Of a stretch of 64,000 bases of DNA, positions 35,046 to 46,007 are shown piece by piece (position 1 is the first letter of the stretch; each line of letters starts with the position of its first letter). The stretch is from Hygrocybe punicea. Taxonomy: Eukaryota > Basidiomycota > Agaricomycetes > Agaricales > Hygrophoraceae. A program made the position numbers and the translations under genes. The notes below the pieces were generated by a model. That model ran no database searches. It was given only the letters and a program-made list of their open reading frames with translations, and was not told the DNA's origin. The stretch spans positions 496,001-560,000 of the forward strand of contig OY744464.1 of assembly GCA_963556145.1 (NCBI GenBank), in the 5' to 3' direction.

Positions 35046-36936
35046 TTACCCAAAGCAAGCATCATGATCATAATGGCCAATTTTCGACAGGTAGAGCTCA
35101 TTCTCTTCTTTAACAATCTTAGCAGCCAGTGTCTTGAGTTCAGTCGGCATTGAGGGGCCATCGCATTGTCCTGTGAAAGGCGATGCACGAGGAATAGAAC
35201 AAACACTGGCAAGGGATGGATGATGGCTTGAGCATTTCATGGACTGGAAAACAGTCATAGTGGAGGCTACCTTTTGGTCAACCATTCCAGTGCACTATTT
35301 GCCCTCTTTTCAATGTCTTCAACACTGGTGACTGGTTCTTGAAACTTCTCAACACAAAAGTTGGCAAACCGAAGTGCGGCATCCCACTGATGAGTCAATT
35401 TGCAGCTGTCACCTTCCTTCTCCTTGCTAGTAAGTTGCTATATGGATAGAGTCAATTATAGTTGATCGATTCATTTCAAAAATTTACCTCCTGGGAGGAA
35501 GATCCTTTGGAAAATCCAGGTGTGGAACTTTCAGACGAAAACTGGAAATGCATGAGTAATATTGTGATCAAATATCGGGGACAGACTGACGTCATTGAGT
35601 TTCGCTCTATCATGGCTCCGTTTTACAATTGCATGCAAACCATCCATATATGCCGTTAGAACAAGACCGAAAATCTTATTAACAACCGAAAAAAGTCAGG
35701 TGTATGCAAATATAATGCAGAAATGCAGAGACCTTCGATCATGTCACTGGAAGCCGGGATTCTCTTGGAGTATATATCAAGTAGGTAGTAGTAGTACTAG
35801 TAGTGGTCTATTGTAGTACTACTATTACTCAGGCACAATGGGTAGTACTACACTGTCACTAGTACAAGACACAATGTCATGCTAACCTAAGTAGTACTAC
35901 CTACTACCTGTTTGGTCACCCCTCTTGGCGACCAGGATCAACTCGTCAAAAGAAAATAGTTTGGTAGAGGGATCATATGAGTAGAATTTAAACTGCTCGA
36001 GATCGCTTAAAAGGCCATAAATGTGCAAACCCGCAAAGTCAAGTGTCTTGTTCATTTCGGCAGCGGCTAAGTGATGGCTCAATGCCAAACAAGTTTATTG
36101 CAATAGGAGGTACGCACATAGAAGCTCGAGGAAAAGCTGGGCCAAATTGTTATCGTTCAGAGTGTTAAGCTTATTTTCAATGACAAAGAAGAGGATTCCA
36201 CCAATCATGAAGATCTATTGAATATCAACAAGGAGCCTGCATAAGGAACATTCATACCAACTACATGTTCAACTTCGCCTCCAGTTGAATATTGGGTCCC
36301 ATCCATTGCCTGCTCAGGCTTGTCGAAGATTCGGCCTTGAAATAATGCCAATAAGGGAACAATGTACTGCATCATTTACTATGAATGAGTACAATGCATA
36401 CAGTCGCTGTTTGGCTGACGTACCGGCTCCAAAAGTCTCACTTTTGCCGCTTCTCTTTCTTGAAACATCCTCTCGCGATAGACGTCTTACCAACGCCAAG
36501 CATTTTTAAGCATGGCCTCATGCCAAGATGGCGGGAGGCGATACTTCGGGGTCGTGAAAGTCCCGAGACTGAGAGATGAGGCTCTCAGTAGATGACATTC
36601 CAGGGCAAAATCAGACCATTTCACGGTAGAGAATGATGGAAGATCAACTCTGGCCCTTTTGATGGTGGAAGTAGGGAGATAGCCATGATTAGCAAGATCG
36701 CCCAACAGGGTGGCAAGTTCGTCCTGAGTAAGTTCCTGGACTGCAGCACACAGTCCTCTATCCAGGTTCATCGAGGCAATGAGGTCGTCAACATCGATAT
36801 CAACGCCGCGTTTCATGGTTGAATGAGACAGGGGTTTCGGTTCACCCGCCAGTACTGAGAACTCAGAACCTCCATCGATCTCCCTAACAATGGCAGGAGA
36901 GTCCCAAGCATCTTTCTCGGCGTCTGTTAGGAACAA
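35046..36936 (-). CDS. Basidiomycete family protein with ENK motif, possibly PD-(D/E)XK-like; decayed
   Basis: Multi-exon gene. The first recognised exon, 36,936-36,487, encodes TDAEKDAWDSPAI and ELTQDELATLL. A hydrophobic strand followed by an acidic-Asn-Lys motif, FFVIENKL near 36,170, precedes NNLAQLFLEL. A GT-AG intron 36,067-36,117 joins to SAAEMNKTLDFAG, then LHIYGLLSDLEQFKFYSYDP and FSFDELILV. Later pieces are NKIFGLVLTAYMDGLHAI near 35,650 and PVTSVEDIEKRANSALEWL near 35,310, with a stop at 35,046-35,048. A strand-E-x-K arrangement is typical of PD-(D/E)XK nuclease folds, but this is inference and no function is established. A foldback repeat at 35,778-35,908 sits between exons. Frames between 35,280 and 35,780 are broken, so it may be a pseudogene. 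Confidence 0.5.
35778..35908. repeat. Small foldback element with GTAGTACTAC termini
   Basis: About 130 bp beginning GTAGGTAGTAGTAGTACT and ending AGTAGTACTACCTACTAC, which are inverted copies. The interior is rich in GTAGTACTAC palindromes. It lies at an exon end or intron of the - strand gene. No target duplication was defined. Confidence 0.75.
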
Positions 36937-37079
36937 AATTCGCGAGACCTACCAATATCACTGTGTGATTTGCCTGGCCTGGATCGACACGACTCAATGC
37001 GTGCATTTACTTGATGCAGCTACACAGGGGGAACTTCAGGTTCGGAGCGAAGTCATGGTATAGTATCGTCCAAGTTCTG

Positions 37080-38270
37080 ACATCAGTGCTCCTTAGCTTC
37101 GCAATGCAGTCAGACTTGGCGTTTTATGTGAAGGATTTGAAAGGAATGCAGTAATGAATGGCCTTGTTCATAAGTGAAGATAACTGTATTCTGTGATTGC
37201 AGATAGATGGGACATCATAGAGTGCCCAAATTGCCATGCCCTCTTCACCAAAAATCGCGTTGTCCTGTCTCTCCTGATCCCCGTCCTCAAGTACCTCGAA
37301 AAATATGTCAGCTCTACTTGCAAGGCACATAGGGCTTTTCACGCTGGTGACCCTTGATCCAACTACAGTGGCTAGAAATATCATGACTACCCCATACTTA
37401 CCAGGCCTGTCCATCATTCATAACCATAAATTCGAAGAAGCCCCTGCTAACACTTCTGCCACTGCTAAGAATGTCGCTCACATCTTCGACTCGTTTGACA
37501 TTGAAGAGGATACCCCCTTCAATCTTGGCATAGTACAGCTTGCACCTGGTGTTGCAGCCTTCAAGGAGAATCGTTACTGGCAGATTCCAGTTTTCGCAGG
37601 GGCTATCTTTGCTGCGCTGATGGCACGATTAATAAATGATTTGTCTGAATGCGAAGATATCGTATTGGCAAGGAGAATTGCCACCCATCTCATGTTGAAA
37701 ACTTCTGGTGGCAGTGGCCCTAGCGGTGGGCCAAGCGGTGGGCCAAGTGGTGGGCCAAGCGGTGGTGGTCGTGGCGGTGGTAGAGGCGATGGGCTGAGTA
37801 GTGGTAGAGGCGGTGGTGGGGGGTCAAGGGAAGGTGGGAGGAGGCAGTCTAAGAGGAAGAACGCCAGTGGCGAAGGTAGTCCATCTGCCGAAAAGGGCAA
37901 AATGAAGGTTCAACGTGTGGCGGGTCGGGACGGGGCTGGGGACAGTGGTGAATGCAGTGACGCAAGCGGTGAGGCGCTTCGCCCATTCCCGGTGCCTCTC
38001 GGACCATACTGGAATGTAGGTGTTCCTCCCGGAGTTCGCTCTCAATGCGGACAATCTGATCGTCTGGAGATTGCCTCATCAACTCGCATCCTTGGTGATG
38101 ACACGCCAGCAATAGACACCAACAAGGATAATTCCGACTCCGAAACTGGCTGCAGTGAGCACTCTTAAATGCAACCCCTAATTCACTACTGACTCTTGCA
38201 ATTAGGTATATCTGCCATGAACCCTCCCGACGAAGACAATCCGGATGAGTGGCGGTTTGGCCCATCATTT
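37080..38270 (+). CDS. Unknown basidiomycete protein with C-terminal GGPSGGPSG and RGG-like tract
   Basis: An exon at about 37,195-37,350 encodes WDIIECPNCHALFTKNR and LIPVLKYLEKYVSSTCKAHR, with one CxxC pair. It shifts frame (probable intron or damage near 37,350-37,375) into NIMTTPYLPGLSIIHNHKFE, then DTPFNLGIVQLAPGVAAFKE and NRYWQIPVFAGAIFAALMAR. A low-complexity tract of GGPSG repeats and GGGRGGGRGDG follows (37,705-37,830), then a basic segment and the stop at 38,168. A further short exon NPPDEDNPDEWRFGPSF may follow at about 38,207. I do not recognise a function. It is transcribed away from the - gene at 35,046-36,936, so the two may share a promoter region at 36,940-37,080. Confidence 0.45.
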
Positions 38271-38988
38271 TCGACAAATAAGATTGTTTTCACTGCCAGA
38301 GCTGTAAATCTTGCATGAATCAACTGTACATGTCGGGCATCTGTGAGCACACTCAGCATATTTTTTCACTATCAAGGTCCCTGATGCATCCCCTACAGAT
38401 GGTTCATGTCCATTATCCCGTCTATCATCAGTCCCCCCTCTTCATCATCATTGACCCCCCTGTGCTTGACAGCACTCTGACAACCTTTTTATACGACAAA
38501 TCAAGTTACCCCCAGAAGAGGCAAACGAGTGATGGTGTTTTGACGAGCAACATAGACATCGAGCTTGTCCAGTCGTCCCTTAAGCGATAGCGAAGCGCTC
38601 ATCTCTGGTCTCACACGGTGTTGAGTACCTCGAGATAGAGGCCCATCATTGCAGTAAGTATATGGGATACTGTGGAATTGTATTTTAGTGTGTATTGGTC
38701 ACTAGAATGGAAGAAAACGGTGGCCAGCACTGTGGATTGGATCACAATGCTAATTGGTAGGGTCTGTTGGAATTCCAGTTGGTTGGCCACATGTTCTTCT
38801 GTGTGGATCAATGTCATATATTTATTCTTTGGGAAGTCACCTGCCACGCTGAATTTCCGAGGGTGAGAGGCGAGATGCTAATACATGGGTTATACTATAG
38901 GGAACTTCCAAAATAGTGAAACTGCAGTCCAAAGCCCATTTTGAATGTGCTGACTAGGTAGATCTTTGGGGAGTGTTGTGCTCACAAC
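38271..38988. other. Interval without recognised genes
   Basis: One open frame (38,315-38,590) has no motif I recognise and might be the tail of the upstream gene. Otherwise nothing is supported here. Confidence 0.3.
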
Positions 38989-40044
38989 TCATCTATCCAT
39001 TGGAATCCCTTGATGACATCCCCAGTGAAGTATGAGGTTGGCCATGCTCTTTCGCCCCCTCACCAACTTTTCCCTGCCCAGTGAAATGGTATCCAAGGGT
39101 GATGCTTGATTGGTACATGGCTCCTTGCGGCTGCTTTCCAATGCCGCAGTGGTTTTTTTTGAAATTGCAGATGTCTCCTGGGTGGGGTTTGTATTGCAAG
39201 AGCTGCCTGGACATTTCTCCAGGAATTTCACAATATCTTGTACCTCAGCATGTGTGCTTTTAACGATCTTTGAATTGGGTGCAAGATTGGTAGACTCCAT
39301 TAACACTCGCATGTGTTTCTTGCTCGTTGTGCCATTCCCATTCAAGTGATCCAGCTCAGTCTCCAGGCCTGGGCAAACTTCTAGACATGGGCCGAGTATG
39401 CCAGTAGGGAGTCTTTAGAATTATTAGAATAGCAACACTTCACCAGTTTCCACCTGCCTGATGGTGTCGAGGGTATGGCAGTCCCAGTGACTCTTGAACT
39501 GGTTGTAAGTTTCCACTTTCATTTTCTCTTCTAAATTCAAAACTTCTGCTAGTTCCAGCCTTTCAGGTGATCTCTAATCCGAAAATCTGGATAGTTTTCG
39601 ACTTGTAATGGTAATACAATTGGATCACTTCCCTCCTAGAATCAGATACATCAGATCTTGCCTCCATCTTTAATGAAAGCAGCATACCTGATACCACGAG
39701 ATGGTGGTAACTTGCAATAGTTTCTGTTGCCAGGTTTCTAATGTAGCCTTTTTTGCATCAGTACATCTATCTGTTTCCTTAGCGGCTCCTTGGTGTAGTT
39801 TTAACCAAGTCGTGAATCTTGTATGCCTGAGAGGATGAATGGTGCTGATATGGACATTGTGGGCACAACAAGAACAGTGAAAGGCTCTGGTGTATGAGCT
39901 TCCGACTGTCAATTCGGTGTTCCTCTCATGACATAGCTGACGATGTAAACCATTTGCCACTGCTTCACGAGCAGAATCTTGCCAACATTTTTGACAAAAG
40001 AGGTCTGTACATTTCATATGTCCCTGTATTTGTCCACCCCTCAC
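38989..40044 (-). pseudogene. Remnant of a zinc-ribbon-like transposon-associated protein
   Basis: The upstream piece (40,044-39,670) encodes CTDLFCQKCW, LTVGSSYTRAFHCSCCAHN, then STIHPLRHTRFTTWLKLHQ. This has two CxxC pairs and a basic helix. The pattern resembles short zinc-ribbon proteins found repeatedly in basidiomycete repeats, but I cannot name the family. A second open piece (39,345-38,989) in the same direction is Ser/Thr/Lys-rich and may be its C-terminal tail. The stretch between (39,660-39,350) has stops. No terminal repeats were found. Confidence 0.4.
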
Positions 40045-40683
40045 TGTTTTACAGGTATCTCAAGCACGATAGATACCTCCATGAGGCTGCCAAAGGGAAG
40101 CTATAGCCCTTGTAGCTTCTCAAGTTAAACAAGGAACTGAGTTGACATTGGATAGGTTAGAATTGGAAATGGTGGGTATATCAGATGAATTGTGGATTAT
40201 TGGCATCCAAGGCTGATTTTGCAGTCCAGATAAAACACTCATGTCAGCTTGTGCCACCTCCACAATATCCTTTGCAGTGTGGGGTTGTAGAGGACTAGAA
40301 TAGAAAACTGTGTTCTGGCAATGTCAGTTTGAATACTTCCAAAAAGTTGGTTGGTGTGTACAAGTGAAAGAAAAAAAAACTTACTTTTTGCTGTACATGA
40401 TTTTTGTTTTCTTTTTTACCTGTTCCTTGGTTGACAGAAAGTGGGTTCAAAAGATTGTTACATGAGTGACAATGAGTGGAAGACATTGACACGCTTGAGT
40501 TGCAAGCAGTTATTTTATTTTATTTTATTTTATTGCTTTTCAATACATAATTAATTAAGTCATGGGTGCTGAGTCTGCAAACACTCTGAGTTTCAAATGT
40601 GAAGTGCTGAGTTTGAAGGTCATGGACTTGTCCATATGTCCCATGCACAAAGTGGTCGGCAGTCTGACATTGTGTCTAATATG
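40045..40683. other. Interval without recognised genes
   Basis: It contains an A-rich run near 40,371 and a (TTTTA)n microsatellite at about 40,513-40,535. No supported coding exon was found. Confidence 0.3.
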
Positions 40684-41426
40684 GCTTGAAGAAAATGTTA
40701 GTAAGCCAGCTACAATTTTGCTAAGTCTAATTATGGAGTACTTGTGCAAAATACAATCCATACTGCCTAACACAATCCATTCCTTCAGTTAATGAGCTCT
40801 GGGAATCAATTATAGAAGCTCTGGATCAGAACCCACAGTAATTTGTAGGCCAATTTGCTTTCAGAGATGGCACAGTCTGAATCAGTAATTAAATAATTGA
40901 TAAAGAAAAGAAATATACATTATTGCATGTGCATTTTGTTTTACTGCTGCTGCACTGTTATTTTATCATCCTGGACTGGTGTACATGTACCCTAGTGGTT
41001 GAGGTGAGGTTTATGGAAGCAGGACATGTCTAAACTGACATAGTCACCAGCATCATTTGTGCACTTCCTTGTATTACTTAACTAGGACTCTGAAGAATAC
41101 AGCAGCAGTGACCTCAACCACTAGTACAGGAGTCCAGGTTGATAAAATAACAGTGCAGCAGTGGTAAAACAAAATACACATGCAATAATGTATATTTCTT
41201 TTCTTTATCAATTATTTAATTACTGATTTGGACTGTGCCATCTCTGAAAGCAAATTGGCCTACAAATCACTGTGGGTTCTGATCCAGAGCTTCTATAATT
41301 GCTTCCCAGAGCTCATTAACTGAAGGGATGGATTGTGTTAGACAGTATGAATTGTATTTTGCACACTCCATAATTGGACTTAGCAAAATTGTGGCTGGCT
41401 TTGTTTACTAACATTTTCTTCAAGCT
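40684..41426. repeat. Long inverted repeat 2 (arms about 320-335 bp)
   Basis: The left arm is about 40,684-41,019, starting GGCTTGAAGAAAATGTTAGT. The right arm is about 41,109-41,426, ending CTAACATTTTCTTCAAGC. The arms are inverted copies with small indels, with a central spacer of about 90 bp. No target duplication was found. Frames within the arms mirror each other. It is a foldback or long-TIR element remnant. Confidence 0.88.
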
Positions 41427-41724
41427 GCTGTAGAGAGGTGGAGGGAAAATAAGAGTATGGAGTTTTAATTAAAGCATGTGTTTTGGTGTCACATCTTAAA
41501 TATATTCACCTTACAGTATTGGATGGGGCCCCTCACCTCTCAGAAGTGGATTGGCAGGAGCTTGGGAAGTCACCTGTTGCTGTGAAAATATTTCTAGGTG
41601 CATATGTTGAATATATATCCCAGGATCAATCAGCCCCTTAATCATGAGGAAGTCATTTGTACTCATACTGCTGATGATATCTTTCTCAAATGATGTGGGA
41701 ATGAGGGGCAGCATCTGCAGCAAC

Positions 41725-44700
41725 TAGGGCAGGACAAGGGTAGGGGTAAACCCGGGGTTTTCGGCCCTTGGGTTGCTGGGGTACGGGTCCGGTGTCCCTT
41801 TTGGTAACCCGCTGTTGAACCGCCACCCTTACCCCCGGTTTGGCGGGTTACCGGGTTTGTGGTTTATGTAAGCACAGGACCACTCGCGAGTCCTCAACGT
41901 CAACCCACATCGCTCAGGGCTTGTGCACCACCCAATATCGGACACGTATAATCAACTTCCCAAGCCTGGTAAGTCCTGTCCCCTTTCATGCTGTGCTTTT
42001 TGGTAAAGCTTGTGTGATTTTTAGCTTCTTCATTTTGGCCGCACACCTCGAATGCCAACCTGTGACTCGAATATTGCCCATTCAACATCGCTCAGGGCTT
42101 GTGCGCCACCCAATATCAGACACATATAATCAACTTCCCAAGCCTGGTAAGTTCTGTCCCCTTTCATGCTGCGCTTTTTGGTAAAGCTTGCGTGATTTTT
42201 TTTAGCTCCTTCATTTTGGCCACGCACCTCGAACGCCAACCTGTGGCTCAGCGAGCCTCGAATATTGCCCATTCAACACTAGTTCCTGCCCAGACACTCG
42301 GTCGGGGGTTTTTTTTTTTTTTTCATTCGTTTAAACTAATTTTTCTCGATGTTGCCTGAGTTGATAGGGTGCAGTCCATGCGGCCACCACCGATGCCGTC
42401 GCACAAGCACGGCAGCCAGCCAGAATTTATCTTAGCGCGATCGAAACGGGGTTTTATCAAGATCCGGCTCGAGTCTATAAAATCAGTAAGTTCTTTTCGT
42501 CCTCTTCGTTCAGTCCGCCATGACCAAACCCTCTGATACTCGTTCTGCAAAGTCTTCCGCGTCCATGTCTACCAAATCCACTTTCACTTCCAATGATGCT
42601 TCCTCGCGCGCCGCTGTCAAGCAGCCCGTTAAGAGACCCGCCGAGTCTCTGAAGGATTGTGCTGCTGCAGCCAAGCAACCGGCCAAAAAAATTAAGCGTT
42701 CAAATTCCAGTCGTTCTGAACCCTCCACCGATGCTCTCCTTGACGAGAATGAAGCCGATGGGGACGATAACACTAGTTTGATCGAGATCGACTCGGATGA
42801 TCCTGAGATGTCGGATGAGCAAGTGCTCGGTGAGTTCTCCTTCTGCGACGTAGCCACCCTCACTCACGTTCAACAGAGAAAGCTAAGAGCAGCTGGCGCT
42901 CTCCCATTTATTCCTTTTTCAAGTCCAATGTCAGCATCGAATACATTGACGGACGACTCTGTTACTTCTTCCCCTGCGCTGCCAGCCACTGCAAAACGAC
43001 ACTTGGTGGCGTTCGGCGATTCCAAGACAAGCAGGATCGCTCATCGACTGCCAATCTCAAACATCACGCCAATCGTTGCTTCGGCGTTGAAGCTGTGCAT
43101 ACTGCCCTCAACACAAAGGAAGCCGAGGCGCGCAGTGGTTCAATTTTCCAGGCGTTTGCTCGTCAAGGCCAAAAACCCGTCACGTACTCTCATCGCGCTC
43201 ATTCGAATGTTGAAGTCCGGTATGTGCGTTTCACCAGTGCACTTACCACAAAATTGCTTAGCTGAATGTCTAGGGCCCACATTGTTAAATGGGTTACCGA
43301 GAGCAATCGTGCACTCGGTATCATGTCTGACCGCGAACTTATCGAGCTCTTGACTGCTGGCCGGCCCCACATCAGTATTCCTTCACCGAAGACCGTCGCT
43401 CGCGATGTCAAGACCTCATATGAGAAGTGTCTCGATCGTATTGGCAATTTACTTCGAGTACGTCTCCAACTCCTCATTGTTTCCACCATTGTGCTGACAC
43501 TCGCATCAGGCGCATCCTGGTCGTCTCCATTTTGCGACTGATGCCTGGACGTCGCCTAATCACCATGCTTATATCGGTTGGACTGTTCATCTCGAGTACC
43601 AAGGCAAACCACTCTCATTCTTGTTGGACATTGCTGAAGTCGCTGAGTCGCACACCGGTGTCACTATGGCCAATACTTTTCAAGACATGCTCATTCGGTT
43701 TGGCCTTACGCAGAAGGTATGTTCCGGGTTTGCAGGTCTTTGTATCATGCTCACAATGATCAAAGATCCTTGTGATGAATGCCGATAATGCCAGTGCCAA
43801 TGACAAGCAAACGGATGCTCTTGCCAAGCTTGACAACTCCTTCAATGCCGATGGACGGGTCCGGTGTTTTAATCACACTGTACAACTCTCCGCTAGGAGT
43901 CTTGTTCGCCCTTTCAACCCCGGCATGACCAAGGGCACTAATCTTGATGATGCTGATGGAGAGGTGGAGCAGAATAGCGCCAAGATCATTGCCGAGGATG
44001 ACAACAGAGACCACGCAGATCTGGCATCAGTTCATGATGACGATGTCGACGACGACGATGACGACGATGGAATTGATGAGCTCGACAGGCTGAATGAGAT
44101 TGATAAAGAGGATATATTGGCCGACACTGAAGTTGTCCGTGATGCTGTGTCTAGGCTCCGTCAGCTTTCCTTTGCTATCATCAACTCTACGACTATTGCG
44201 CTCCCCGCTTGGCGCCGTCACTGCAGGGATGCCAACCTGCTTCCCAACCTCATCCCTCGTGATGTAGTCACGCGTTGGAACTCCACATTTGATATGATGG
44301 AGTTTGCGCTCCGTTATCGCCAACCCATTGATGCGATCACTGTCGATAAGCAGGTCAAGTTTCGCAAACATGAACTGGATGAGGAGCATTGGAGGATAAT
44401 TGAGGAGTTGGTTGGTCTACTCAGCGTACGTGTCAGTCGGTCATTCTCCAATCGAGGTGCTGATGAACTCACAGCTATATAAGACCGCCACGCTGTACTT
44501 CTCGCAAGATAATGCAAGCATCGCTGCAGTCATACCTGCCATGGATCGTCTCTCGAGCAGTCTAAACCTTACCACGAAGCATCGCTATCACCCCGCCATC
44601 GTTGCAGCAATGAAGCTTGCACAGAAAAAAATGGATCGCTATTATTCTCTCACAGATTCCTCCGCTATCTATCGCATTGCTATGGTACTCCACCCCGGCA

Positions 44701-45563
44701 TGAAACTCGAATACTTCAAGCAGCATGAATGGGAAGAGGAGTGGGTGGAGCAGGCTGAGAACATGGTTCGTGAAGAGTTCATTTCAGTGTACGAGAAGGA
44801 TAAGGATAAGAAGGGCAAGAGCGAGGATGTACCGGCGAACAAGGCCACGGACAATGTGACGGTACGCTGTCCTCGTCGATCTCTCTGGTTGTGTATCTAA
44901 TGGTCTGCCAGAATAAGTGCGAGTTCACGATGTTTGGGAACCTCTCTGTAACCACGACAGCTCCTGTTAGTGAGATTGATGAATACCTTCGTCTCCCGGT
45001 TGAGAATGTGACCGACCCTTTGAAATGGTGGTCGGATAATCGGCACGCATATCCTTGCCTATCACGGATGGCGTTGGACTTCTTAAGTGCACCTCGTAAG
45101 TCCTGCCTTCTGATCTATAATATATCTGATCTGTCGTTTGCAGCCACCTCCACAGCAGTTGAACGAGTCTTTTCACAGGGCCGGCATCTTCTTAGCCACA
45201 CCCGGAATGCTCTCTCCTCTCAATCTCTTCGCTCGTTCTTGTGTCTTGGTTCTTGGTCCCGACGTGATCTCGTTGTCATGAAAGATTTGATTGACGCTGT
45301 GCGTGCTAACATGGGGAAAAAGAAGGCAGCGCATGCAGATGGTGCAGAAGATGTGGAAATTGTCGAGTAGTTTGATTTGTTGCCATAGATACCCCCCAAA
45401 TATAACCCTGACCCTGGTGGTTTTTGTCTACCCTTACGGTATTGTGAGACACCGCATATGATGAAGGGTTGGGTTGAACCCCTACCCGAAAGGGGTACGG
45501 TTTGAAGGGTCAGGGGTCCGGGTACAGGAAAATTTACCCGAGGGTAACCCCTGTCCTGCCCTA
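41725..45563 (+). mobile_element. Autonomous hAT transposon, apparently intact
   Basis: A 3,839-bp element with near-perfect terminal inverted repeats TAGGGCAGGACARGGGT and the perfect 8-bp target duplication GCAGCAAC (41,717-41,724 and 45,564-45,571). Subterminal DNA is rich in GGGTAAACCCGGG and GGGTACGGGTCCGGTGTCC motifs. A duplicated stretch of about 155-165 bp (GCTCAGGGCTTGTGCRCCAC to CACCTCGAAYGCCAACCTGT) lies at 41,910-42,240. The single gene inside has no stop or frameshift. Intact ends, identical target copies and an open gene point to a young, possibly still mobile copy. Confidence 0.95.
42520..45370 (+). CDS. hAT transposase, eight exons, 833 residues
   Basis: Cut-and-paste transposase with RNase H-like catalysis. 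The exons are 42,520-42,829, 42,877-43,219, 43,274-43,457, 43,510-43,716, 43,766-44,425, 44,475-44,861, 44,912-45,095 and 45,144-45,370. Together they are 2,502 bases, a multiple of three, with GT-AG introns of 47-54 bp throughout. A BED-type zinc finger lies near residue 150 (CAASHC ... HHANRC). The first catalytic Asp is in LHFATDAWTSP, the second in VMNADNASAND. After a long acidic loop, the C-terminal dimerisation domain has TSTAVERVFSQGR, with the catalytic Glu. The N-terminus is Ser/Lys-rich with a likely nuclear signal (KKIKR). ATG at 42,520 follows a pyrimidine-rich leader. The gene is in the same orientation as the element. Confidence 0.93.
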
Positions 45564-45571
45564 GCAGCAAC

Positions 45572-46007
45572 ATCTTCTCATTCTTATCAATGATCATGTT
45601 TGACCAATCTACGATGTCTGATGGAGACCAGCACTAATCGCAAGTCTTCTCCTCTGGGTCTTGCCATTCATAGGATGAAATGGGATGAAATGGATATCAT
45701 TTCAGAAAATCCTTCAAGAAGGGCAGTGATGGTCTCATCAGGAACACCTGATCTTGTCTTGGGGTATCTTAGTGTATCTTAATGATCTTAAAATTTGTAA
45801 TTAAGGTGATCAAGAAACTGTACCTACTTAGGCCAAGACAAATGTTCTTAATTTGTCTTATATGTAACAAAGGTTGGGGTGGGGGAAATATGAGTTGATG
45901 GCTTGAAAAAGCCTTTGTCTTGGTAGTGTTTGCACATTTTAGGTAGAGACAGTGATGAAAATTTGACTGTTTACAAGCAGTATAAAATTGGGATTAAGAC
46001 AGATTAA
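45572..46007. other. Interval without recognised genes
   Basis: A short open frame at 45,600-45,782 has no recognisable motif. AT-rich DNA with ATCTTA/TAAGAT inverted motifs lies around 45,770-45,860. Nothing is supported as a gene. Confidence 0.3.
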
